Below are positions 1 to 6,040 of a stretch of DNA of 35,975 nucleotides, in pieces (within the stretch, counting starts at the first letter, position 1; each line of letters begins with the position of its first letter). The DNA is from a virus. Below the pieces are notes generated by a model. The model saw only the letters and a list, made by a program, of their open reading frames with translations, ran no database searches and was not told the DNA's origin. The position numbers and the translations under genes are program-made. The DNA is taken from the IMG/VR virus record IMGVR_UViG_3300020219_000037, positions 1 through 35,975 of that record; one strand, written 5' to 3'.

Positions 1-204
1 GGGGTTATCGGATGGTCGCGACGTTCCTTCGGTTGGTGCCTGCAGCGGAGCGACCTGGGCGGCGTAGGCGAGGGTGCGGGGTGGGGTGAGATTCTGCCGG
101 ACATGGGAGTACTGTTCGTTGCGGAAATGATCGAGGTGATGGAAACATGAGCGACCCTGTACGAGTTCATCAGTATCGGAACGGCAGCGACACGCACGCG
201 TCCT
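1..204 (-). other. Edge region with an open minus frame, no clear start
   Basis: This stretch has no confidently assignable gene. A minus-strand frame is open from just after a TGA at 205-207 to the left edge. Its translation has ordinary composition (for example NEQYSHVRQNLTPP, then TLAYAAQVAPLQ), but it contains no ATG, GTG or TTG in frame. The opposite plus frame with the same codon boundaries is open to a TGA at 148-150, so one of the two is a shadow of the other. If the two window edges are joined, the minus frame continues into the right edge and stops in a GTGA that overlaps the start of the HNH gene there. That fits the coupling style of this genome and hints at a circularly closed or circularly permuted sequence. 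Confidence 0.2.
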
Positions 205-305
205 TCAGTATCCGAGCGGTCGAGACCGAACCATCCGACGCTGCGCCGAACTGCGATTCCGCAGATAAAGCGGAGGTCCAGGGGGGCGCTCGGAAGCAAG
301 CTTGA
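147..305 (+). CDS. Possible 52-residue protein, unknown
   Basis: A short plus-strand frame starts at an ATG whose last two bases and following A form the stop of an upstream frame open to the left edge. GAGGTG lies 8 bases upstream as a possible ribosome site. The product is polar and acidic, with no recognisable domain, membrane segment or cysteine pattern. By eye, about two thirds of its third codon positions are G or C, which is compatible with coding but not decisive. It runs against the direction of the operon that ends at 332, and its end overlaps a strong inverted repeat. It could equally be chance. Confidence 0.22.
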   Translation: MSDPVRVHQYRNGSDTHASFSIRAVETEPSDAAPNCDSADKAEVQGGARKQA

Positions 306-314
306 CCCTGGACC
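275..314 (-). terminator. Inverted repeat after the early operon, possible terminator
   Basis: GGTCCAGGG at 275-283 and CCCTGGACC at 306-314 are perfect 9-bp complementary arms around a 22-base loop. The loop has its own small complementarity around AAGCTT. The repeat begins 18 bases past the last stop codon of the minus-strand operon, where a terminator is expected. No U-tract follows, so an intrinsic terminator is uncertain. A second small hairpin (TCCGC-AGATAAA-GCGGA, 258-274) abuts it. The pair could also belong to a packaging or terminal region, since the terminase genes lie at the opposite edge. Confidence 0.4.
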
Positions 315-331
315 CCAACCCTCTCCCCCCT

Positions 332-508
332 TTATAGCCGATCCTCGGGGGCAATGCTGACTGACGCGGGTGGGTTCGCCGGATCGGCGCCGCCGTGGAC
401 GATGTAGGTCTGCTTGATCTCGTCGCCGTAGGTGTGGCGGAGCCGCTTGCGGGTGAGGTCGACTGCGATGTCGATGGCGTCTCTGCTGAGGAACCGTGCG
501 GTGCTCAT
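332..508 (-). CDS. 58-residue protein of unknown function, last gene of early operon
   Basis: The ATG is chosen because it overlaps the stop of the preceding gene (ATGA), the rule in this operon. The product starts MSTARFLSRDAIDIAVDLTRKR, so only its first few residues resemble the Ala-rich family. The rest is a short amphipathic basic helix followed by a Pro/Ala-rich tail. I recognise no domain. It ends in TAA rather than the TGA used by nearly all neighbours, consistent with being the end of the translational chain. An inverted repeat follows. Confidence 0.6.
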   Translation of the reverse strand: MSTARFLSRDAIDIAVDLTRKRLRHTYGDEIKQTYIVHGGADPANPPASVSIAPEDRL

Positions 509-681
509 GCTGGGTGGTCTTTGTTGATGCGGGCGAGGGTCGCGTGGTAGGTGGCGTCTGCCGCGTTGATGGCGGCGCCGTAGGCGTCGATGCCGGCGTT
601 GCGGGCTGCGGCGAAGGCGTCGTTGATGGTGGCGGCGTGGACACGCAGCGCTTCTGCGATCTGGTCGTCCCGTTCGGTCAC
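505..681 (-). CDS. Ala-rich helical repeat-family protein (58 aa), GTG start
   Basis: This is a member of the small Ala-rich family of this phage. It begins MTERDDQIAEALRVHAA, has a central Ala/Asn/Asp-rich helical stretch with regularly spaced Tyr, and ends TLARINKDHPA. The GTG start overlaps the preceding stop (GTGA), with AAGGA placed upstream inside the preceding reading frame. The final codons (AAA-GAC-CAC-CCA-GCA-TGA) carry a weak version of the Shine-Dalgarno-plus-start cassette for the last gene. A single long amphipathic helix or coiled coil is the likely fold. The function is unknown. Confidence 0.8.
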   Translation of the reverse strand: MTERDDQIAEALRVHAATINDAFAAARNAGIDAYGAAINAADATYHATLARINKDHPA

Positions 682-1307
682 TGTCGGGTTCCTTCCAACA
701 TGGTCCGCCCCGCCGTGGGGAGCGGATGGTATTTAGCAATCAGGGTGTCCGTAACTTTTCGCCCATCCGCGTGGCGGCGAACAAGCTCGGTGTGCGGGTA
801 GATCGGCTGACCTTCGGCGTTCAATCCGAGACGTTGTGAGAGCCGCCAACACCAGTCGCAGAGCGACCGTGCGTAAACAACGTTGCTCGAGCCGATGAGG
901 GCACAAAGTTTGCAGTAGTCGAGGTCGAGGGTTTTCGCTGCGGTGGGTTTCGTGGTGGTGGCAGCGTCTACGAGTTTGCGGAGACGGCCGATCGCGTCGA
1001 TAGCGGTCAGTGTTTGTTTGACGAGTTCGCGATGGTCGAGTGCCGCCCGGTCGAGGGTGGCGCTGCGACCGGCGTCGAGGGCTGCGACGACACTTTCTGC
1101 TAGCGGGTCGTGAGATCCGCCTCCGCCGGCACCGACCATTTGGGAGCGGCCAGACATCCCTTTTTTTGCCCAGTCGGAGAGGTTGGCGTTTGCTCTGGTG
1201 AACGGTGAGCGGATGCTTCTGTCTGCGGTGTTGAGGCCGATGATGTGGGCGAGGTCGCTGGCGGCGATGTTGAGGGCATGTTCGTAGTCGCGTGCGGTCG
1301 CCATCAT
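678..1307 (-). CDS. Phage protein with paired CxxC motifs, unknown function (209 aa)
   Basis: The start is one of two adjacent ATG codons after GAGGAG. The second ATG (at 1304) has the better spacing of 5 bases, while the first overlaps the upstream minigene stop. The N-terminal third is helical (ARDYEHALNIAASDLAHIIGL), followed by a Gly-rich linker (GAGGGG) near residue 70. The C-terminal half has CKLC and CDWC about 23 residues apart, a pattern that could bind one zinc ion. The last codons (EGTRQ) contain AAGGA and the GTGA overlap that starts the next gene. I recognise no named family. It follows the RecA-fold ATPase, so a role in replication is possible but unproven. Confidence 0.85.
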   Translation of the reverse strand: MMATARDYEHALNIAASDLAHIIGLNTADRSIRSPFTRANANLSDWAKKGMSGRSQMVGAGGGGSHDPLAESVVAALDAGRSATLDRAALDHRELVKQTLTAIDAIGRLRKLVDAATTTKPTAAKTLDLDYCKLCALIGSSNVVYARSLCDWCWRLSQRLGLNAEGQPIYPHTELVRRHADGRKVTDTLIAKYHPLPTAGRTMLEGTRQ

Positions 1308-1348
1308 GTCTCCTCTGTGTGTGTGAGAGTGTTGGGGTGCCGGTTCAT
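1304..1348 (-). CDS. Coupling minigene, 14 codons
   Basis: The frame encodes MNRHPNTLTHTEET. Its ATG overlaps the stop of the ATPase gene (ATGA), and its TGA overlaps the start of the next gene (ATGA), so it bridges the gap exactly. Its last codons (GAG-GAG-ACA) are the Shine-Dalgarno sequence for the following gene. The peptide may have no function of its own; the likely role is to deliver ribosomes to the next start. A chance open frame in a 37-base gap is the alternative. Confidence 0.45.
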   Translation of the reverse strand: MNRHPNTLTHTEET

Positions 1349-2493
1349 GTGGTGCCCGCCCTGATTTCGGTGAGGACCCGGTCGTACTGGTCGCGGTTGA
1401 CGTCGATGGCACGGGAGATCGTGGAGTGGTGGCCTCCGAGCAGGGTCGAGAGTTCTCGTGCTGAGAGTTCGCGTCGGGCGGCGCGTGTCTCGTCGAGGAT
1501 GCGGGCGAACGTGATGCCGCGCTGATCGGTGACGACGGTCCAGGGCCATTCGCCTCCGCGTTGGAGTGCTGCGGGCCAGGCCCGTTCGTCTCGTGCGCCC
1601 CGCCATGGTCTTAGCTGGCCGTCGTCTGCGAGATGTAACCCGAATTCGGGCCATCGGGACCAGAGCGACGCACCGTAGGGCCGTTCGGCTCGGCGGGCGC
1701 CGGGGGTCGCCGCGTACGGCTGGTGGGCTTCGAGGAGGAGAGCGAAGCCGTGGGTGACGCGCAAGCCGTCGATGATCGATGTGACTTGCCGGGCGTGTTC
1801 CTCGGTGGTGGGGTCACCACCCGCGAGTTTGTATGACGGTCCGGTGATGAGCAGGTCGGGGCGGATCGTTTCGACGAGTTCGATGAGACGAATTTCGTCT
1901 GCGGGGTCGCGAAGGTCGAGACCTTCGGACCAGATGACGGGGGTAAAAAACCCGCGTGTGAGTCGGTCGCCGGCGGAGAGTCGCATGGGGTGGAGTGCCC
2001 GGCGGACGAGACGGCGCGGGTTTTCGAGGTCGAGGTGTAGGACGCGTGCGGGGGTGATCGGGTCGAGGGTGAAGGGGTGGATGCCCGACGCGATTTGGAT
2101 GCCGATTTGGCGGAGGAGTGTGCTTTTTCCTTTGCCTTCTTGGCCGGTGAGGATGAGCCGGTCGCCTTTCTCGAGGAGGCCGGGGACGAGCCAGTCGTAG
2201 TCGGGTTCGGGTTCGTTCAGAAAGTCGTCGAGGTCTGGGTATCCGGCGGCGGCGTGTTGTTCGGCGCGCCAAGCCCCGACTTCTTCGCGGATGGTGAGGG
2301 TGGCGGTGCGATCACCGGCAGTTGTGGGGTGTCCGAGCCGGGTGAGGTCGCTGATATGGGCGGCGGCGGCTTGTTCGTCGAGTTCGGCTGCATCTTGTGT
2401 ACGTCCAGCCTCGATTTCTTCGGCGGTGGGCCAGTAGCTGTCGTCGTCGTGGATGGCGTCGAGCCATGCGGGTTCTTCTGGTTGGTCGGTCAT
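1345..2493 (-). CDS. RecA-fold AAA ATPase (RepA/DnaB-like) with C-terminal HTH
   Basis: The first 95 residues are acidic and probably flexible. The ATPase core has Walker A GQEGKGKST at 117-125, a hydrophobic strand ending in Asp near 155 (VLHLDLE), a Walker B-like PDLLITGP at 212-219, and a third strand ALLLEAHQP near 251-259. This is the layout of the AAA_25/RepA-like phage ATPases, related to hexameric replicative helicases. Near residues 345-370, ELSARELSTLLGGHHSTIS looks like a winged helix or HTH. A role in loading or unwinding at phage replication is inferred, supported by the sliding clamp encoded just upstream. Its stop forms ATGA with the following minigene. Confidence 0.93.
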   Translation of the reverse strand: MTDQPEEPAWLDAIHDDDSYWPTAEEIEAGRTQDAAELDEQAAAAHISDLTRLGHPTTAGDRTATLTIREEVGAWRAEQHAAAGYPDLDDFLNEPEPDYDWLVPGLLEKGDRLILTGQEGKGKSTLLRQIGIQIASGIHPFTLDPITPARVLHLDLENPRRLVRRALHPMRLSAGDRLTRGFFTPVIWSEGLDLRDPADEIRLIELVETIRPDLLITGPSYKLAGGDPTTEEHARQVTSIIDGLRVTHGFALLLEAHQPYAATPGARRAERPYGASLWSRWPEFGLHLADDGQLRPWRGARDERAWPAALQRGGEWPWTVVTDQRGITFARILDETRAARRELSARELSTLLGGHHSTISRAIDVNRDQYDRVLTEIRAGTT

Positions 2494-2531
2494 GCGGCGT
2501 CAGGGGTTTTCGGCGTGTGGTACTCGATCAT
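2490..2531 (-). CDS. Coupling minigene, 13 codons
   Basis: The frame encodes MIEYHTPKTPDAA. It starts shortly after the sliding-clamp stop, and its TGA overlaps the ATG of the ATPase gene. No good ribosome site precedes it. Its first 13 bases (ATGATCGAGTACC) are identical to the start of the first plus-strand gene near 14461, which is curious for so short a frame. It may be a translational bridge or the leftover 5' end of a former gene. Confidence 0.33.
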   Translation of the reverse strand: MIEYHTPKTPDAA

Positions 2532-2538
2532 GCACACG

Positions 2539-3216
2539 TCAGTGCACTACCAGCATCGGCATTACGAGGTGGGTCATGCCCGGTTGGCGGACCATCATCG
2601 GGGCCGACACCCCCCCGCATTCGAGGTGGATTGTTTCGGTCGTACACGCGCGGATCAGGTCTCGGAGGTAGTAGGCGTTGAAATAGGTTGTCTGGGTGGG
2701 GCCGACCGTTTCGAGGGTGATGCCGCGGTGGTCCCACGGGTCTGGGTGCTCCATCCTGTCGTGGAGGTCGCTGGTCGACAGTTCTCCCGTCGCGGTGATC
2801 CGAGCTGTGACGGTCTGGCCGCGCTTCTGTGCGGGCAACGCGTCGAAGAACGTGGTGAGGGTGTCCCTGTCTGCGACGTACGAGTATTCCCACCGGGCGT
2901 CGCGCAGCAGCTTCTCCCACCTGGGGTATTGCCATTCGGGGGGGCAGCGGGTGAGGTAATTTTCGCTGAGTGTCCATGCCCCTGTCCGGGGGAGCGACTT
3001 CTCGAGTTGTGTTGCGCCGAGAAGTACGTGCGGGATCGGGTCTCCGTCGAAGTATGCGATGGCGAGCCTGTAGCTGTCTGTGGTGACGGCGGTGTGTCCG
3101 CCGATACTCGCGGCGCTGAGGACCGGACGGGTCGGAGCGTTGCTGGCGGCGTAGAGGCAGCGGCGGAGTAGGGCGACCGCCGGCGCGTCGAAGATGTGCG
3201 GGGCACGTTCGTTCAT
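2539..3216 (-). CDS. Short DNA sliding clamp (DnaN/beta-like), 225 aa
   Basis: The C-terminal third resembles the last domain of bacterial beta clamps: FNAYYLRDLIRACT, then TIHLECGG, then MVRQPGMTHLVMPM. These match the family's FNxxYLxDxL strand and helix and its final LLMPV strand. The N-terminal part has the family-like TDSYRLAI followed by LGATQLEKSL. At 225 residues it is well below the usual 365 or so, suggesting two domains instead of three, as in other reduced phage clamps. It would tether the host polymerase to phage DNA. The ATG overlaps the stop of an Ala-rich family gene, whose AAGGAG serves as its ribosome site. Alternative: a divergent clamp-like protein without polymerase binding. 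Confidence 0.8.
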   Translation of the reverse strand: MNERAPHIFDAPAVALLRRCLYAASNAPTRPVLSAASIGGHTAVTTDSYRLAIAYFDGDPIPHVLLGATQLEKSLPRTGAWTLSENYLTRCPPEWQYPRWEKLLRDARWEYSYVADRDTLTTFFDALPAQKRGQTVTARITATGELSTSDLHDRMEHPDPWDHRGITLETVGPTQTTYFNAYYLRDLIRACTTETIHLECGGVSAPMMVRQPGMTHLVMPMLVVH

Positions 3217-3380
3217 GCGGGGTACTCCTTGTCGATGCGGTCGAGGGTCGCGACGTAGGTGGCCCATACGGCGTCGCGAGCGGCGTCGTAGGAGACGTTG
3301 ACTGCGGTGTGGAGGTCGGCGCCCGCGGCGGTGTAGACCCGCCGTGCTTCTGCGATCTGTTCGTCACGTTCGGTGCTCAT
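3213..3380 (-). CDS. Ala-rich helical repeat-family protein (55 aa)
   Basis: The shortest clear full-length family member, with consensus ends: MSTERDEQIAEARRVYTAA at the start and ATLDRIDKEYPA at the end. The middle (about residues 20-40) has Asp/His/Val substitutions in the Ala background. The start is preceded by AAGGAG from a 12-codon relic of another copy. Its own last codons provide AAGGAG-N8-ATG for the sliding clamp gene. The function is unknown; a helical protein is predicted from composition. Confidence 0.85.
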   Translation of the reverse strand: MSTERDEQIAEARRVYTAAGADLHTAVNVSYDAARDAVWATYVATLDRIDKEYPA

Positions 3381-3415
3381 TCGGGGTTCTCCTTGTCGAT
3401 GCGGTCGATGGTCAT
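3377..3415 (-). pseudogene. Relic of an Ala-rich family gene, 12-codon bridge
   Basis: The frame encodes MTIDRIDKENPE, which is the C-terminal signature of the family (TLDRIDKEYPE) directly behind a start codon. It looks like a copy that lost its body and kept only the stop-start cassette. The ATG overlaps the stop of the upstream gene, and the TGA overlaps the start of the next one. AAGGAG is retained at the normal distance. This supports the view that the cassette, rather than the protein body, is what has been kept here. Confidence 0.55.
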
Positions 3416-3648
3416 GACTCACCATCTTTCGGGTTGGGAACCGCAGCCAGGACGGCACGGCGAGCAATGCCGCGGCGGTCCGAATTTGAGCCTGCGGTCG
3501 GACTAGCAATCAACCTCAGCGCGTCGAGGGCTTCGTCTGCTCGGCGGGCCTGTACCACGATCCCGTCCACCGCCCGATAGTGCGCCGCACGGAGAGCCGT
3601 GTCGTGGTCAACCAGCGGCGTCCACGCGTCGGGTGTCAAGTCACTCAT
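3412..3648 (-). CDS. 78-residue protein, unknown function
   Basis: It starts MSDLTPDAWTPLVDHDTAL and continues with a helical segment rich in Ala and Arg (ALRAAHYRAVDGIVVQARRADEAL is split over two helical turns). The tail is basic. It lacks the family N- and C-terminal signatures. ATGA overlaps occur at both ends. I recognise no domain. It lies between an 88-residue protein with a family-like N-terminus and the relic cassette, so it may have entered the array by insertion between cassettes. Confidence 0.75.
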   Translation of the reverse strand: MSDLTPDAWTPLVDHDTALRAAHYRAVDGIVVQARRADEALDALRLIASPTAGSNSDRRGIARRAVLAAVPNPKDGES

Positions 3649-3911
3649 CGCTCGACCTCTCCGAACACGCGTGCCGCAGCGACCAGCAACGTCGTGTCGT
3701 ACATGGTCAGCATGTTCACCACATACTCAGCGGCCTTACGGGGATCTTCGACGGTCCGACCCGAGTCCGCCGCCGAAGTCACCGACCGTTGTACCGCCTC
3801 GGTCAAGGCTTGGCGTACCTCTTGTCGCCTACTGAGAGCCATGAGCGCGAGTTCTTTATCCGTCAACGGTTTGTCACGGGTGGCAATCTGCTGGTCACGT
3901 TCGGGGCTCAT
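3645..3911 (-). CDS. 88-residue protein with family-like N-terminus only
   Basis: The first ten residues (MSPERDQQIA) match the Ala-rich family start, after which the sequence changes completely (DKPLTDKELALMALSRRQEV, then a helical C-terminus ending VFGEVER). There is no EYPA-type ending. The start is preceded by GGACAACCCCGC, a variant of the usual cassette supplied by the HTH protein gene. The composition suggests an all-helical protein. It looks like a chimera in which the 5' end of a family gene has been joined to an unrelated body. The function is unknown. Confidence 0.78.
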   Translation of the reverse strand: MSPERDQQIATRDKPLTDKELALMALSRRQEVRQALTEAVQRSVTSAADSGRTVEDPRKAAEYVVNMLTMYDTTLLVAAARVFGEVER

Positions 3912-4633
3912 GCGGGGTTGTCCTTTCCGGGGCGTCCGGGTGTGCGGATCGCGACACCCGTCTCGATAAGACGATGCCGTACGGTCTGAGGGGAACACCC
4001 GTAGTTCGCACCTAGATCCTCGATCGACCAGCCGATCTCGTAACGCAACACCAGTTCGCGCACAGGTAAGGCAACGCGCTTGGGGCGGATCGCGACCCCG
4101 TGGGTGCGGAGATGGCGGGTGATCGTTGTCGTCGCGACGTGGTGGCGGGCGGCGAGGACCGCGATGGTGTCCCCGGCGAGGTAGCGGGCGACGATTTCGT
4201 CGTCGGGGAGGCGTTTGGTTCGGTCGCCTCGACGTCGGAGTGTGATGCCTGCGTCGACGAGACGGCGGCGGATCGTGCTAGGTCTGACCCCGAGGCGGAC
4301 GCCGATCGAGGTGGAACCTTCGCCGGCTTGGTATGCGGCGATGATCTCACCGTCGGGGAGTACCTTCTTGCGCGGTTCGCGCGGGGGTCGTTGCTTCGCG
4401 ACCTTCCGGGGGCGTAGGGGCCGCGCCGGTCGCGGTTCGCGACGGGCGCGTTCCGGCTTGGCGTGGAGCGTCACTGTTTGGGTGGCACGTCGGGCGAGCG
4501 GGGCGGGGCGGGCAAGTAGTTCTGTTTCGCGGTCTTGTCGGGTGGCACGTTCGGGGTGATCGCACCAGCATGTGCATGACGGCCGGGCGCAGTCTGTGTG
4601 GTCGTAGCTCGAGCATGCGAGTGACACGCTCAT
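3908..4633 (-). CDS. Triple helix-turn-helix DNA-binding protein (241 aa)
   Basis: The N-terminus has a cysteine cluster (CSSYDHTDC, then CTCWCDH) that could bind zinc. A long basic Arg/Pro linker follows (residues about 45-95). Three similar units of about 45 residues come next, each starting LPDxEI or LPVREL, then A-Y/R-Y-x-A-G, an HTH (for example IGVRLGVRPSTIRRRL) and a conserved DAGITLR / THGVAIR / ETGVAIR ending. These resemble the HTH of resolvases and transposases, here as three tandem DNA readers without a catalytic domain. It is likely a regulator or DNA-organising protein. The final residues GKDNPA encode a variant of the stop-start cassette used by the next gene. Confidence 0.9.
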   Translation of the reverse strand: MSVSLACSSYDHTDCARPSCTCWCDHPERATRQDRETELLARPAPLARRATQTVTLHAKPERARREPRPARPLRPRKVAKQRPPREPRKKVLPDGEIIAAYQAGEGSTSIGVRLGVRPSTIRRRLVDAGITLRRRGDRTKRLPDDEIVARYLAGDTIAVLAARHHVATTTITRHLRTHGVAIRPKRVALPVRELVLRYEIGWSIEDLGANYGCSPQTVRHRLIETGVAIRTPGRPGKDNPA

Positions 4634-4827
4634 CGGGGCTGGGCACTGTCGGTGCGGTCGACGTCGAGCGCCGCGACGTAGGTGTCCCATGCGGCGGTGC
4701 TTGCGGCGCGGAGTGCGGTGCGGAGCGCCTCGTGGGAGACCATGACGTCCCTGTCTGTTGTCCCATGTCGCGCTGAGCCTGTGTCCAGCCATGCGGCCAT
4801 CTTCGCCTCGCTGAGAATCTCGCTCAT
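4630..4827 (-). CDS. Degenerate Ala-rich family protein (65 aa)
   Basis: It begins MSEILSEAKMAAWLDTG, unlike the family, but has ALRAASTAAWDTYVAALD near its end. The last eight of these (WDTYVAAL) are also present in the plus-strand family gene near 14700. The usual DRIDKEYPA ending has become VDRTDSAQPR, and no good Shine-Dalgarno precedes the overlapping start of the HTH gene. It appears to be an eroding or recombined family member. The start is set by the ATGA overlap with the preceding KEYPA cassette. Confidence 0.75.
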   Translation of the reverse strand: MSEILSEAKMAAWLDTGSARHGTTDRDVMVSHEALRTALRAASTAAWDTYVAALDVDRTDSAQPR

Positions 4828-5132
4828 GCTGGGTACTCCTTGTTGATGCGGTCGAGGGCCTTCTTGTAGGTGGCATAGGCGTCAGCGTCGGCGTCGTATG
4901 CGGCGGCGACGCCAGCGGCGTAGACTCGCTTTGCTTCTGCCATCTGCTTGTCACGTTCTATGCCAGAATTTGGAACAAATTCCTTGTCAGAATTTGGAAC
5001 AAATTCCTTGTTCCTGTGGGGGTACTCCTTGTCGATGCGGGCGAGGGCTGCGTCGTAGGTGGCGTCGGCGGTGGCGCGTGTCGTCTGCTTGTCACCTTCT
5101 ATGCCAGAATTTGGAACAAATTCCTTGCTCAT
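4824..5132 (-). CDS. Fused double Ala-rich protein with KEFVPNS inserts (102 aa)
   Basis: Two family units lie in one frame. The first is MSKEFVPNSGIEGDKQ..., ending ALARIDKEYP. The second starts after HRN with KEFVPNSDKEFVPNSGIERDK, then AEAKRVYAA, and ends ALDRINKEYPA. The junction has CCCCC (plus-strand GGGGG at 5018-5022) where separate genes have CCCC, so the stop is passed; the internal ATG has also been lost. The KEFVPNS peptide is encoded by a 17-base AT-rich inverted repeat that occurs three times here and nowhere else I noticed. The family N-terminus MSTERDEQIAEA is replaced by this insert. The function is unknown. Confidence 0.82.
   Translation of the reverse strand: MSKEFVPNSGIEGDKQTTRATADATYDAALARIDKEYPHRNKEFVPNSDKEFVPNSGIERDKQMAEAKRVYAAGVAAAYDADADAYATYKKALDRINKEYPA
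4960..5127. repeat. Three copies of a 17-base inverted repeat, GAATTTGGAACAAATTC
   Basis: The element is 7 bp of perfect complementarity (GAATTTG / CAAATTC) around GAA. Copies lie at 4966-4982, 4990-5006 and 5107-5123. The outer copies share a longer flank (ttctatgccag on one side, cttg on the other). The sequence is strikingly AT-rich in a GC-rich genome and lies inside a reading frame without breaking it. It may be a tiny dispersed repeat, an operator or an RNA hairpin. Confidence 0.8.
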
Positions 5133-6040
5133 GCGGGGTACTCCATGTTGAGGGTGGCGAGGGTCGCGCCGATCCATTTGGCGACCGGTACGGTCACTGC
5201 GTTGCCGAGCATCCGGTACCGTGCCGAGTCGGAAAGCTGGTCACCCTGGGCGTCACAGCGGGTGTGATCGTCGGGGAATCCCTGGAGCCGTTCGCATTCG
5301 AGTGGGGTGAGTCGCCGGACTCCACTCGAAGTCTGTACGACGATCAGATGTCCGGCCTGCGCGTGGTTGTCGTCCACGCCGCCCTTACCTAGATGTGCTG
5401 TGAGCGTGCCAACTGTCGTAACGCCTGCTCGAGTTGCACTGGTAGACGCCGGCCCCGTCGTTGCGCCCGGTTGAGGATGCCGTTGGCAGCTCGCGGCGAC
5501 AGAAAATAGCGGGTCTGCGGGTTCGGCTCGAGGATCGAACCAAGCTGCGATGAACATGCGCCGCCGACGTTGGGGCACCCCGAAATGTTGCGAGTCCAAC
5601 ATTGCCCACTCGATTCCCACCGCCCCGACGCCGGCCAACGCGTCGAGGCACCGGCCCATAGCAGCGCCTCGGTCGGCGGTGAGGAGCCCAGGGACGTTTT
5701 CAGCGACAACCCAAGTTGGGTGACGTCCTCCGCTGGCATCGCGCATCTCCCCGATAATTCTGGTGGCTTCGAAAAACAGGTTGGATCGGGTGCCGTCGAG
5801 CCCGGCGCGTTCCCCTGCGACGGAGAGGTCTTGGCAGGGGAACCCGAAGGTTACGACGTCGACAGGTTCGAGGTTGTGTGCGTCGCGTACGTCTGTGTGG
5901 CGGGGGACGTCGGGCCAATGGTGGGCGAGTACCCGCCGGCAGTTGTTGTCGGATTCGACTTGCCATGCGCATTCCCACCCGGACTGTTCGAAGCCGAGGT
6001 CGAATCCTCCGATGCCGGCGAACAGCGACCCGATCTTCAT
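5129..6040 (-). CDS. dcm: C5 cytosine DNA methyltransferase
   Basis: The motifs of the family are in order: motif I LFAGIGGFDLG (residues 6-16), motif IV with catalytic Cys69 in GFPCQDLS, motif VI ENV (114-116), motif VIII QRRRR (157-161), motif IX RLTPLECERLQGFP (243-256) and motif X RYRMLGNAV (274-282). The target-recognition region between about 165 and 240 is short. It would methylate cytosine C5 in an unknown sequence, presumably to protect phage DNA from host restriction; no cognate nuclease is adjacent. The protein ends ATLNMEYPA, the ending of the unrelated Ala-rich family, and these codons supply GGAG and the overlapping ATG for the next gene. The start overlaps a family-gene stop. 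Confidence 0.97.
   Translation of the reverse strand: MKIGSLFAGIGGFDLGFEQSGWECAWQVESDNNCRRVLAHHWPDVPRHTDVRDAHNLEPVDVVTFGFPCQDLSVAGERAGLDGTRSNLFFEATRIIGEMRDASGGRHPTWVVAENVPGLLTADRGAAMGRCLDALAGVGAVGIEWAMLDSQHFGVPQRRRRMFIAAWFDPRAEPADPLFSVAASCQRHPQPGATTGPASTSATRAGVTTVGTLTAHLGKGGVDDNHAQAGHLIVVQTSSGVRRLTPLECERLQGFPDDHTRCDAQGDQLSDSARYRMLGNAVTVPVAKWIGATLATLNMEYPA

Noticed and set aside
332-739. Arg/Pro-rich 135-residue frame on the minus strand that covers two small genes
   Set aside because: It runs through the family gene at 505-681 in another frame; the composition (Arg, His, Pro) is typical of an off-frame reading of Ala-rich coding DNA, and only its last 58 codons make a plausible gene.
4960-5127. 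Inverted repeats as tRNA or riboswitch
   Set aside because: The 17-base elements are simple palindromes in a coding frame, with no cloverleaf or aptamer-like conserved structure.
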